DNA of 64,000 nt from CAYPFY01 sp964410105 (GTDB lineage Bacteria > Bacteroidota > Ignavibacteria > UBA10030 > SZUA-254), in NCBI GenBank assembly GCA_964410105.1, contig CAYPFY010000007.1, positions 88,258 through 152,257 on the forward strand, given 5' to 3'. A program made the translations under genes and the position numbers. The notes below the pieces were generated by a model. That model did no database searches. It had not been told where the DNA came from and saw only the letters and a list, made by a program, of their open reading frames with translations. Every line of letters starts with the position of its first letter. Position 1 is the first letter of the stretch. Shown here piece by piece: positions 7,314-15,010 of the stretch.

Positions 7314-7861
7314 AGCGAAACTCCTGCGAGATCGGCATCGGACAGCACGCGAATCAGGGCACCCTTTTCGGTGGTAACGACCTCAATGATCTCGTGCGGG
7401 AAATCCTTGAGAAGTTCGTCAAGGGAAGAGCCGTTCTTCAGCGGGCCGAAGAGCGACTCTCCCACGATGACAGGCTGCCCGCGTTTACCCTCCAGGGTTG
7501 GAATGATAATATTCTTCTTCGAAGTCCAGAATCCCTGGAGGACGTTGACGAGAAGCGTTTGCGAAAGAAACGGAGCGGTGATCGGGCAGATGAGGGCGCC
7601 GTGGAGATCATCCGGGATGAGCAGGTTGAGACCATCGACGAGGGCGGCCGATTCTGATGACGCTGTTCCGACGGTCCCGTCGAACCAGTCCAGGTTCGTC
7701 CCCTCGGTCGAATCGAGCATGATAACGATTCTAAAAACCTGGGCACGATGCAGGGCATCGACCATGAATTGAAGCAGCGGCCTGTCCCCGATCTTCGCGA
7801 CGGCAAGCGGGGTGCCGCGAGCGCCTTGGGCCCGGCAAGCGAGGATGACGGCTGAGATCAC
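7310..7861 (-). CDS. MobA/MocA-like nucleotidyltransferase with a degenerate signature loop
   Basis: A 183-residue Rossmann-type nucleotidyltransferase-like protein related to MobA (GTP) and MocA (CTP), which attach a nucleotide to Moco. The usual LAAGxSxRMGxPK loop is replaced by LACRAQGARGTPLAVAKIGDRPLLQ, lacking the RMG-K spacing. The acidic metal site normally in the middle is hard to see (GALICPITAPFLS). GKRGQPVIVGESLFGPL corresponds to the conserved RGHPVLF segment. The start codon is GTG. Given the adjacent xanthine dehydrogenase genes, a MocA-like or purely accessory role is plausible. It lies 62 bp after the kynureninase-like gene and overlaps moeA. Confidence 0.75.
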   Translation of the reverse strand: MISAVILACRAQGARGTPLAVAKIGDRPLLQFMVDALHRAQVFRIVIMLDSTEGTNLDWFDGTVGTASSESAALVDGLNLLIPDDLHGALICPITAPFLSQTLLVNVLQGFWTSKKNIIIPTLEGKRGQPVIVGESLFGPLKNGSSLDELLKDFPHEIIEVVTTEKGALIRVLSDADLAGVSL

Positions 7862-7923
7862 AACAGTTCAGGCGATCGTGATACGTATTAAAATATACTT
7901 CCCCGGGCCACGAAGTGCAAGAA

Positions 7924-9123
7924 TCAGGTTACGATCGAGCGCTTCCGCGGCACATCCCGGTAGGCGCGGGTCCGAACGATTTTCTCAATTTCCTCTAGTG
8001 CCGAAAGAACTTCCTCATCCGTCGAATAAAAATGCGGCGCGATACGGATCCCCGAGCCTTCTCGATAATCCACGAGGAAGCCTCGCTCAAGAAGTTTTCG
8101 CGAAATCTCATATGCACGCGGCATATCGAGCGTGACCGTGCCGGCACGTTCTTCGGGGTTCAGCGGGGAAGCGATCCTGACCCCCTGGCGCCGGCCCTCT
8201 TCGACGACGAGAGCGGTTTGTCTCCTCGACTTCGATCGGATGGCAGCCGCACCGATCTTCGTGATGATCCGGGGGCCCTCCCGGGCGGCGTAGAGAGAAG
8301 GGATCGAGGGAGTACCGGTGAGGAACCGTTCGGGACCGGGCGCATAATCCATGGAGAGGTCAAAGGCGAAGGGCTTCGTGTGGGCGGCCCAGCCCGTGAT
8401 TTTCGGTCTGAGCGACCTCCTGAGCTCTGGCCGAACCCAGAGAAACGCTCCGCCAGGACCACCGCAGAGCCACTTCAGGACCCCGCCGACGAGCATATCA
8501 GCCCCCAGCGACCGGACGTCAACCGGGATACAGCCCACCGAATGGTATGCGTCAACAATCACCTTGGCTCCGACGCGGTGTGCTTTTTGCGAAATGGCCC
8601 GCACGTCCTGGATGAAGGAGCTCCTGAAAAGCACATGAGACACAGAAACGAGGAGAGTCCGCTCATCGATGGCGCGAAGGAGCCGGTCGGTGTCCATGTG
8701 AATTCCGTCCGGCGAGTGCACGAGCCTGAGGCGGGCTCCGAGCGCGCGCCCGAGTTTTTCATAGACATAGAGCGTTGAAGGAAACTCCATATCTGTCGTA
8801 ACAATCCTGTTCCTCTTCCCCCGGAAATGAAAGCAGGAGATCAGCATCGCCTGGAGGAGGGTACAATTCGGATGCATCGAGATCTCCCGCGAACCGGCTC
8901 CGATGAGCGGGGCGAGGGAGTCGCCGACGGAGACAGACATATCCCACCACGAATCCGACCATGCCTGAACACCGCGTGCGGCCCACGTCTCGGCATACGA
9001 TTTCATCGCCGATGACACGCTGCGTGGCATCGCCCCAAGTGAATTCGAAATGAGATAGGTGGACCGGGCGAGGATCGGAAACTCCTTCCTCCACCGCAGG
9101 AGCCTGTCATCCCGCCGGATCAT
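7924..9123 (-). CDS. Kynureninase-like PLP enzyme (class V aminotransferase fold)
   Basis: A 399-residue fold-type I PLP enzyme. STYLISNSLGAMPR at residues 21-34 resembles the kynureninase N-terminal motif. Asp191 and His194 (IVDAYHSVG) and Lys217 in GGVLKWLCGGPGGAFLW are the PLP-binding residues; the K-x-L-x-GGPG pattern is kynureninase-like. Known kynureninases cleave kynurenine or 3-hydroxykynurenine, but no other tryptophan-degrading gene is nearby. Its ATG overlaps the stop of the upstream amidohydrolase (ATGA) inside a purine operon, so another substrate is likely. It does not look like the PucG-type ureidoglycine-glyoxylate aminotransferase, although both share the fold class. Confidence 0.8.
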   Translation of the reverse strand: MIRRDDRLLRWRKEFPILARSTYLISNSLGAMPRSVSSAMKSYAETWAARGVQAWSDSWWDMSVSVGDSLAPLIGAGSREISMHPNCTLLQAMLISCFHFRGKRNRIVTTDMEFPSTLYVYEKLGRALGARLRLVHSPDGIHMDTDRLLRAIDERTLLVSVSHVLFRSSFIQDVRAISQKAHRVGAKVIVDAYHSVGCIPVDVRSLGADMLVGGVLKWLCGGPGGAFLWVRPELRRSLRPKITGWAAHTKPFAFDLSMDYAPGPERFLTGTPSIPSLYAAREGPRIITKIGAAAIRSKSRRQTALVVEEGRRQGVRIASPLNPEERAGTVTLDMPRAYEISRKLLERGFLVDYREGSGIRIAPHFYSTDEEVLSALEEIEKIVRTRAYRDVPRKRSIVT

Positions 9124-10457
9124 TGCTTTGAAAGCTTCAGCAGATCCTCGTGGTCAAAGAAAACTCCCCCCTTTATGATAGTACGAACGGTGCGCGTATT
9201 GCGGATATTCTCGGACGGATCGGCATCCAGGATGAGGAGATCTGCGCGCAGCCCGTTGGAGATGATGCCGACACGTGATCCGAGGAATTGTCCCCCGGTC
9301 GTCGTCGCAACGGCGATCGCCTGGATTGGAGTGAGACCTGCTTCCACCATATACTCCATCTCGAGGTGCGCCGCGATCCCGGGGAACGCCCACATGTCGG
9401 TCCCCATGGCGACGGAGCCATAATTTGTGATCACCGACATCATATTCTCCCGCAGTATGGAAAGATGGTTCTTCACATACGTTCCATTCGGATACCGGTC
9501 GTGGTAACGTTTCGCATATGCGGAATCGGTATACTCCCTGACAGTCTGATCCGGGAGAGCCGCACGGAACCGTTCGTCTGCCAGAACTTTTTTGACGAAG
9601 CCATTCACATCGGCGAGAAACTCATAGAGGCAGAAGGTGGGAATATAGAACTCGAGCTTTCCGGGAATCGCAGAAACGAACGGCGCGCTGAGATGCTCGT
9701 CGAGGATTCCGTGGACGAAAGCCGAGACGCCCGCCTCCTGGGCTTCGGAGGCTTCGGTGAAAGTCGGGGCATGAACTTCCGTAAAAATATTCTGACGTGT
9801 CGCCTCATCGATGAGAGCCCGCATCACATCAGGGTTCATCTTTTCGAGCGGCGCCAGGGGGTCTCGGCACCAACCCATCCCGTCGTACATAAGCTTGATC
9901 CGGGAGATCCCCTTCGCCTTCACCTTAGCGATCTGAGCGCGGGCTTCTTCGGGAGTTTTGGGGAACCTGTTGACCGCAGTATCAGGAGGAAAGCCCTCGC
10001 CCCACCAGCCGTGCTGCGCGGTAAAAATCGGTGCCACGGGAAAAATCCGGGGAGAGCGGCTCGTGTCGGGCAGGGTTTGGATCTCAATCGCCTTCCCTTC
10101 GTCTGTTGACTCAAACATACAATTCGCTGACGTCACCCCCCAGGCGAGAAGCTGCAGCAGATCCCTCGGGGATCCGTAATGAATATGTGAATCAATCAGC
10201 CCGGGGATAATGAACTTACCCCGAATGTCGATCACCTCGGCATTCGGCGGAATGATCACAAAACCTCTCCCCCCGGCGCCGACGATCATTCCCCTGTCGA
10301 TCACGATCACCGCATCGCGGATAGGGTGTTTTGCGATGCCGTCGATCAGTGTCGCTCCGCTAAGCACTATGGGAGGCCTGGCGAAAAGAGTGCTTGGGAC
10401 AAGCACCAGAATTGGCGCGAGCCTCACGAGAGATTTTGAGAGCGATGAGAGGATCAC
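9120..10457 (-). CDS. Exported imidazolonepropionase-like amidohydrolase
   Basis: A 445-residue metal-dependent hydrolase of the amidohydrolase superfamily. The N-terminus (SLVRLAPILVLVPSTLFARP) is a signal peptide, so it should be periplasmic. Metal ligands: HxH in GLIDSHIHYG, later His in TEVHAPTF and SAFVHGILDEH, and Asp in VAMGTDMWAFPG. The C-terminal ADLLILDADPSENIRN is typical of this superfamily. The GTG start overlaps the xdhC stop (GTGA), and its own stop overlaps the kynureninase-like gene. The substrate cannot be read from sequence; cyclic amides or amidines, peptides and hydantoins are options for this group. Confidence 0.87.
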   Translation of the reverse strand: MILSSLSKSLVRLAPILVLVPSTLFARPPIVLSGATLIDGIAKHPIRDAVIVIDRGMIVGAGGRGFVIIPPNAEVIDIRGKFIIPGLIDSHIHYGSPRDLLQLLAWGVTSANCMFESTDEGKAIEIQTLPDTSRSPRIFPVAPIFTAQHGWWGEGFPPDTAVNRFPKTPEEARAQIAKVKAKGISRIKLMYDGMGWCRDPLAPLEKMNPDVMRALIDEATRQNIFTEVHAPTFTEASEAQEAGVSAFVHGILDEHLSAPFVSAIPGKLEFYIPTFCLYEFLADVNGFVKKVLADERFRAALPDQTVREYTDSAYAKRYHDRYPNGTYVKNHLSILRENMMSVITNYGSVAMGTDMWAFPGIAAHLEMEYMVEAGLTPIQAIAVATTTGGQFLGSRVGIISNGLRADLLILDADPSENIRNTRTVRTIIKGGVFFDHEDLLKLSKQ

Positions 10458-11542
10458 GCTCGATGGCCGGGAAAATCCAGGGCGGCGGATTTGTGACGGA
10501 GAGGCAGATTTTTCCCGCGCCGGATCCGGATCATTTCGGCGACCACGCTCACGGCGATCTCCTCGGCGGTTGCAGCGCCGATCTCAAGGCCGACCGGCGA
10601 ATAAACGCGGCGGAGCGAGCCGGGGGAAATCCCCCGCTCCACGATATGCTCGTAGGTGGCGAGAACCTTGCGCTTGCTTCCGATCATGCCGATATAACGC
10701 GCCGGAGTTTGAATCACGCGTTCGAGGATCTCCTCGTCACGCAGGTGTCCCCGGGTCACAATAATCACGAAGGTGGACGGCCGGATATCTACGCTGTCGA
10801 ACGCCGTCAGGAAATCGACGGCAAGAGTCTCGGCGGCGTCGGGAAAGCTCGTCTGATTTGCAAAAGAGGGCCGGTCATCAATGACCGTGACACGGAACCC
10901 GGCCATCGCGGCGATGCGGCAAACATATCGTGAGACGTGGCCGCCGCCGAAAATGATTAAAGGGGGACGTCCGGGAACCGGCTCGACAAGGAATTCGCCG
11001 TCCGGCGAAGGGGCGCGTTGGGATTGCTCGAGACGGCACGCCTTGTCAAAAACCGCCTGCAGCTCGCCCTGGTCCGCCGGCGGGGGGGCGAACTGCGTCG
11101 CGGCTTCGGGAGATCCTGTCGAGACGATGAATTTTCGTCCCCGCGAGCCATCGGGGCGGAGCAGAGTAACCAGGCCGCAATCCTCTCCGTCGTCCCGGAG
11201 CTGCCGAATTTTTTTCAGAACCGGGACATCCTCGCGGCTGATCGGTTCGATCAGAACATCCACGCTCCCCCCGCAGATAAGCCCGTGTTCGGCGCTATCT
11301 TCGTTCAGGTGAAATTTTAGAACCGAATATTTTGACGAATCGTAAAGACGGGCAGCCTGAGCCAGGACATCTCCCTCCATGCAGCCGCCGCCCACCGTGC
11401 CGGCGGATGATCTCCCCCCCTCATTCACAATCATCTTCGACAGAGCTCCGGCGGGCGTCGATCCGGATGTCGCCACGATGGTCGCGAGCATCACATGATC
11501 CTCAAATTTCAGAGCCGTCAACAGTTTATCAAGAAAATCCAT
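10454..11542 (-). CDS. xdhC: Xanthine dehydrogenase maturation factor XdhC
   Basis: XdhC binds molybdenum cofactor and delivers its sulfurated form to xanthine dehydrogenase. The 362-residue protein has an N-terminal XdhC/CoxI domain (MLATIVATSGSTPAGALSKM, TVGGGCMEGDVL, CGGSVDVLIEP) and a C-terminal Rossmann domain (LIIFGGGHVSRYVCRIAAMAG, VIDDRP, IVTRGHLRDEEIL, YIGMIGSKRKV, SPVGLEIGAATAEEIAVS). The start at ATG 11542 is chosen because the stop of the upstream deaminase gene is only one base away. Its presence with the xdh genes supports a true xanthine dehydrogenase of the bacterial sulfurated type. Confidence 0.95.
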   Translation of the reverse strand: MDFLDKLLTALKFEDHVMLATIVATSGSTPAGALSKMIVNEGGRSSAGTVGGGCMEGDVLAQAARLYDSSKYSVLKFHLNEDSAEHGLICGGSVDVLIEPISREDVPVLKKIRQLRDDGEDCGLVTLLRPDGSRGRKFIVSTGSPEAATQFAPPPADQGELQAVFDKACRLEQSQRAPSPDGEFLVEPVPGRPPLIIFGGGHVSRYVCRIAAMAGFRVTVIDDRPSFANQTSFPDAAETLAVDFLTAFDSVDIRPSTFVIIVTRGHLRDEEILERVIQTPARYIGMIGSKRKVLATYEHIVERGISPGSLRRVYSPVGLEIGAATAEEIAVSVVAEMIRIRRGKNLPLRHKSAALDFPGHRA

Positions 11543-11543
11543 T

Positions 11544-11981
11544 TCAGGACCCGACGCCGATATCCTCATTCCATAACAAGGGAAAACTCCGTATAAATCC
11601 CTGCATCATATCGGCACATTCGCCGAGATCAAGATTAACCACCTGGACGCCGTGCTCCTTCAAGAACCCCTCCGCCCCCGGAAACGTTCGCGCTTCTCCG
11701 ACCACAACTTTTGGAATCCGGAACTGTACGATAGCCCCGGCGCAGAGGTAGCACGGCATCAGAGTCGAGTAAAGAAGAGTAGAGCGATAGACGCCGACGC
11801 GTCCCGCATTGATCAGGCAATCGATCTCGGCGTGCTTCATCGGATTCTCTTCCTGGACGCGCCGATTGCGCCCCCGGCCGATGATCACCCCGGAACGGAC
11901 GAGGACAGACCCGATGGGGATCCCCCCCTCTTGCAATCCCCTCCTCGCCTCATCGATGGCAGCTTTCATGAAGGGGTCCAT
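11544..11981 (-). CDS. Cytosine deaminase of the yeast Fcy1 type
   Basis: A 145-residue zinc deaminase. The zinc site is HAE (His50, Glu52) with PCYLC (Cys77, Cys80). Beyond the shared deaminase core, it follows yeast Fcy1 closely: EGGIPIGSVLV, GRGRNRRVQ (Asn39 matching the substrate Asn of Fcy1), CGR-like NAGR, TLLYSTLMPC, IPKVVVGE, a GAEGFLKEHG segment and the ending WNEDIGV, which matches the Fcy1 tail WFEDIGE with the Asp that contacts cytosine. This differs from bacterial CodA. The ATG at 11981 overlaps the upstream stop (TGATG); a longer frame to 12047 would extend into that gene. Guanine deamination is an alternative suggested by context only. Confidence 0.85.
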   Translation of the reverse strand: MDPFMKAAIDEARRGLQEGGIPIGSVLVRSGVIIGRGRNRRVQEENPMKHAEIDCLINAGRVGVYRSTLLYSTLMPCYLCAGAIVQFRIPKVVVGEARTFPGAEGFLKEHGVQVVNLDLGECADMMQGFIRSFPLLWNEDIGVGS

Positions 11982-12784
11982 CACGCCCTCCTGATAACCT
12001 TTGCGGCCCCCCAGCCGACGAGGATAAGCAGGGAAAGAATGGCCCAATTCAGAGAGTCGCCGTAGGAAGTGACGGGAAAATGATTGCTGATCATAATAAA
12101 AACCACGGGCACGGCCATAAAGGTATTATGCTTCGACCGTTGTTTCGCTCTCTCCCCGAGAGACAGGTCGGGCTCTTCCCTTCGCTCCAGCGCGGCTACC
12201 ATCCTTCTCTGCGCGGGAATGATGCGAATCCAAACATTCAGTGTCATGAGCGTACCGAGCAGAGCCCCGGCATGCATATAAGCGGCGCGACCCCCCATCA
12301 GCCGGGTGAGAGCGAAAATGGCCCCCACCAGCAGCAGATATGACACGACGACAGCGGATTTCTCGTGGCGGGCGAGCCGGGATTTCCATAAAAAATCATA
12401 GACTGGCCAGGCGAGGACGATCGAGCCAATGCCTGCGATCATCGGGATTGTCTCTTCCATATTCTCGTCTACCATGAGTCCGCCGAGGTAATAGACAAGG
12501 ATGAGCAGCGTTATCCCGCTCATCCATGTAATTGCCGCCTCCCACCTGAACCAGTGAAGCGTGGAGGGCATCAAGCGGGGGCTCTTCTGCTTACCCACAA
12601 GGTAAAACCCACCGCTATGGACCATCCAGACATGCTCTTCGGGGCTGCCCTCTGATTCAGAGAAGCGGCCATCGAGCCAGGTGAAAAAATAAGTCTGGCC
12701 GACCCACATGATACCGGCAAACACATGGATCCAGCGAGCGGCCAGATTGAGCCATTCGCTCAGATTAAACTCGGAACCATCCAT
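11981..12784 (-). CDS. PuuD-type membrane urate oxidase domain, without cytochrome c
   Basis: A 267-residue membrane protein with about seven or eight hydrophobic helices. It matches the N-terminal urate oxidase domain of PuuD: WLNLAARWIHVFAGIMWVGQTYFF, HSGGFYLVGKQ, LHWFRWEAAITWMSG, and SKHNTFMAVPVVFIMISNHFP. PuuD oxidises urate to 5-hydroxyisourate in the membrane and usually passes electrons to its own C-terminal cytochrome c. Here the protein ends after the membrane part and contains no cysteine, so no CxxCH heme site exists. An external electron acceptor is needed. HIU hydrolase, which acts on the product, is encoded 6 bp upstream in the same operon, and OHCU decarboxylase is also present. 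Confidence 0.9.
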   Translation of the reverse strand: MDGSEFNLSEWLNLAARWIHVFAGIMWVGQTYFFTWLDGRFSESEGSPEEHVWMVHSGGFYLVGKQKSPRLMPSTLHWFRWEAAITWMSGITLLILVYYLGGLMVDENMEETIPMIAGIGSIVLAWPVYDFLWKSRLARHEKSAVVVSYLLLVGAIFALTRLMGGRAAYMHAGALLGTLMTLNVWIRIIPAQRRMVAALERREEPDLSLGERAKQRSKHNTFMAVPVVFIMISNHFPVTSYGDSLNWAILSLLILVGWGAAKVIRRA

Positions 12785-12790
12785 TGAGCG

Positions 12791-13138
12791 TCAGCTCCCC
12801 CGGTAGGTGCTGTATCCAAACGGACTGAGAAGCAGCGGGATATGGTAATGGGCAGAGGAATCCCGCACCGTAAAAACAACGGGAACAGACGGGTAGAGCC
12901 CTTCGGTCCCCCGGGATCGAAAATACTGTTCGGTATGGAACGTCAGGCGATACATCCCGGCGGGGATTTGGGCGTCGGGTTTAAGCAAGCCGCTGAGGCG
13001 TCCGTCCGAATCAGTTTCACCCCGTGCAATCTCCTTCCACTGCCCGCCGGAGGATTGACTCTCCAGAATCACCGTGATCCCTGCGGCAGGCATGCCACGG
13101 CTCGTATCGAGAACATGGGTTGAAATCGGGCTTTTCAT
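12791..13138 (-). CDS. 5-hydroxyisourate hydrolase (transthyretin-related)
   Basis: A 115-residue transthyretin-like protein that hydrolyses 5-hydroxyisourate to OHCU. It starts with ISTHVLDTSRGMPAAG (catalytic His in STHVLD) and ends in the signature YSTYRGS. An Arg in LTFHTEQYFRSRG and His in AHYHIPLLLSPFGYSTY are further active-site positions. There is no signal peptide. It lies 1 bp from the CitE-like gene and 6 bp from the urate oxidase gene. Confidence 0.96.
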   Translation of the reverse strand: MKSPISTHVLDTSRGMPAAGITVILESQSSGGQWKEIARGETDSDGRLSGLLKPDAQIPAGMYRLTFHTEQYFRSRGTEGLYPSVPVVFTVRDSSAHYHIPLLLSPFGYSTYRGS

Positions 13139-13139
13139 G

Positions 13140-14504
13140 TCAACCTCCGGATGCTTGCTGTCGTTGCTGAAGAATTTTCACAAAAGACCGCGAACGGATC
13201 TCTGCGAGAGTGAGCCCGGTGGCAAGCGCCTCCTCCTCGGTGATCGCGCCGCAGCTTATGCCCCGGATGAAATAGTTCAAGAGACCCTGTCCCGTGGCGG
13301 CATCATCGAACACATCGCCGATCAACGACGCCTGAGCGGCTTTCTCGACAAAAGTCTTCAGTCGGAGCGATGTGGAATGTAGTCCCGAGAGAAAGAACGA
13401 ATAGACCGCCGCGTAGCGGACCGGAAGCTGTGCGGGATGGAGATCCCACCCCTGGTAGAACGCATTTTGAAGGGAATGGCACACGTGCTGGAAATTGAGG
13501 CGCCAGGCCCGGTGGACGGCCAGCTTGTTCTGCTTCTGGCGGGCGGGCGAGAGCGGCTTTCCGTTTTTCATGATTCTGTACGGTCCGACAGGCATCACAT
13601 TCGTCGCCCCGTCCGATATCCAGATCCCGGTACCAGCGAGGGCAACCTTCATCATCTGCCGCGCAAAATCGCACGCCGGGTGAGTCATCGTTTGGAATTC
13701 AGCCGTGATATTGAGCGACGCCGTATAATCGTAGACCCCGAAATGCGCTCCCACGCAGCGCCCGTCCGCGGCGCCAACAAGGGGAAGGAGGGCTGATTCG
13801 CCGCGGTCATTGATGATGGATTGCGGAGTTTCAACCATCAGCTCCATCCTCAGCGATTTGGACGGAAGAGCGTGAACTCTTTCGAGGCATTCGAACAATT
13901 TCACAACGGAAGCAACCTGGGCCGGGAGCGTCACCTTCGGGAGGGTGACAACAAAATTATCCGGCAGGCGTGACCCCGAGGACTCGAGTAGTGTTGTAAG
14001 AAAAATATCGAGAGTGCGTATGCTTCGCGCCTTGAGGTCTTCTGTAAACGGTTTGATGCGGATCCCGATGAAGGGGGGGAGGGTATGCTCGCGCATGCCG
14101 CGCGCCATCTCCCCTGCGGTGGATGCTGCGTGTCCGTCTTCCTCCTCATCCGGACGGTTGCCATAGCCGTCTTCGAAATCAATTCGGAAATCCTCAACCG
14201 GCTCCCGTCTCAGTTTATCGACGACACGATCATAGAGGACTTTGTGATCGGCGTTTTCCCCGGTCAATCCTAGAGCCCTGGCAAACGAGGACGGACCCGG
14301 CGCGTATTCTCTGAGGCTTGCGAGCGCTGCGGCACCGAGTTTGCGGGCAAGATCGGCTGTGAAGAGCTGGGCCCCGCCGTACACCGTATGCACCGGCTGA
14401 CGGAGTGGCGATTCCCCAGGGTAACGATCGCGAAAGAGCATAGTGGCTTGACGGAGGTCCGCATGAACCTCTTCGATGAGGGAGGGTGGAAATGACGAAC
14501 TCAT
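13140..14504 (-). CDS. CitE/HpcH-like aldolase-lyase family protein (DUF6986-like)
   Basis: A 454-residue protein of a family I recall as DUF6986, found with purine genes in several phyla. TIM-barrel lyase features resemble CitE/HpcH: EDFRIDFEDGYGNRP (acidic metal site), PFIGIRIKPF, RMELMVETPQSI and GVYDYTASLNI. The start at 14504 is set by an ATGA overlap with OHCU decarboxylase; the longer frame to 14648 overlaps that gene extensively. Malate synthase or another C-C lyase/synthase acting on glyoxylate or ureidoglycolate is a plausible role, because glyoxylate is the two-carbon end product of this pathway and no enzyme for it is otherwise visible. That role is inference. Confidence 0.8.
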   Translation of the reverse strand: MSSSFPPSLIEEVHADLRQATMLFRDRYPGESPLRQPVHTVYGGAQLFTADLARKLGAAALASLREYAPGPSSFARALGLTGENADHKVLYDRVVDKLRREPVEDFRIDFEDGYGNRPDEEEDGHAASTAGEMARGMREHTLPPFIGIRIKPFTEDLKARSIRTLDIFLTTLLESSGSRLPDNFVVTLPKVTLPAQVASVVKLFECLERVHALPSKSLRMELMVETPQSIINDRGESALLPLVGAADGRCVGAHFGVYDYTASLNITAEFQTMTHPACDFARQMMKVALAGTGIWISDGATNVMPVGPYRIMKNGKPLSPARQKQNKLAVHRAWRLNFQHVCHSLQNAFYQGWDLHPAQLPVRYAAVYSFFLSGLHSTSLRLKTFVEKAAQASLIGDVFDDAATGQGLLNYFIRGISCGAITEEEALATGLTLAEIRSRSFVKILQQRQQASGG

Positions 14505-15010
14505 TGAGCTTCGAATAGGTGTTCGAGCCGGATTCGCGTAATCTTCGACTGTTCCGCCGCGGCAATCTCGAGCTCCTCGGACGCGTCGTTGCCGAGACGG
14601 TTCCTCAGGATTGAAAGCGTCTCCGGGGCCGACTTCCCCGTTGCGCACACAATAAAAATGAACCCGAATTTAGCCTTGTACATCCTGTTCCCTGCGGCAA
14701 GATCCCTGAGGATTCCGTCATCTGCTCGAGACAGCCCCGCCTGTTCGGCTTGAGACAATTTCGCGCTACGGGGAAAACGGGCGTGAAGGTCGCTCACATC
14801 GCCGATCATCGGGTGATGAGAAAAAGCCTCTTTCCAGTCATCGGCGTCCAGAGAATTCCACACCTCATCGGCAGTTTTTGCGAGATGCTGTGAGTCAAGA
14901 AACGGTCTCCTACGAACCATTTCCTCTGCCCAGCGCAAGGCATCGCATACTTGACGGAACAAAGTAATAGCATCTCCGGAGGGAAGCATGTTAAGACTCC
15001 CGATTGTCAT
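14501..15010 (-). CDS. OHCU decarboxylase
   Basis: A 169-residue cofactor-free decarboxylase that turns OHCU into S-allantoin. Signatures: MVRRRPFLDSQHL, EAFSHHPMIGD (catalytic His in the HPxIG motif), SQAEQAG, and YKAKFGFIFIVCATGKSAPE. The start at 15010 is chosen because it overlaps the allantoicase stop (ATGA); a longer reading frame to 15166 lies inside allantoicase. It acts directly after the HIU hydrolase and before allantoinase. Confidence 0.95.
   Translation of the reverse strand: MTIGSLNMLPSGDAITLFRQVCDALRWAEEMVRRRPFLDSQHLAKTADEVWNSLDADDWKEAFSHHPMIGDVSDLHARFPRSAKLSQAEQAGLSRADDGILRDLAAGNRMYKAKFGFIFIVCATGKSAPETLSILRNRLGNDASEELEIAAAEQSKITRIRLEHLFEAQ

Noticed and set aside
7924..9123. 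PucG ureidoglycine-glyoxylate aminotransferase
   Set aside because: The Lys motif and N-terminal SNSLGAMP pattern are kynureninase-like, and allantoicase in this pathway makes ureidoglycolate, not ureidoglycine.
9288..10109. Plus-strand frame of 273 codons
   Set aside because: Antisense to the exported amidohydrolase, with no ribosome site or domain.
14502..14648. N-terminal extension of the CitE-like protein to 14648
   Set aside because: It overlaps OHCU decarboxylase by about 150 bp; the ATG at 14504 gives the ATGA coupling used throughout the operon.
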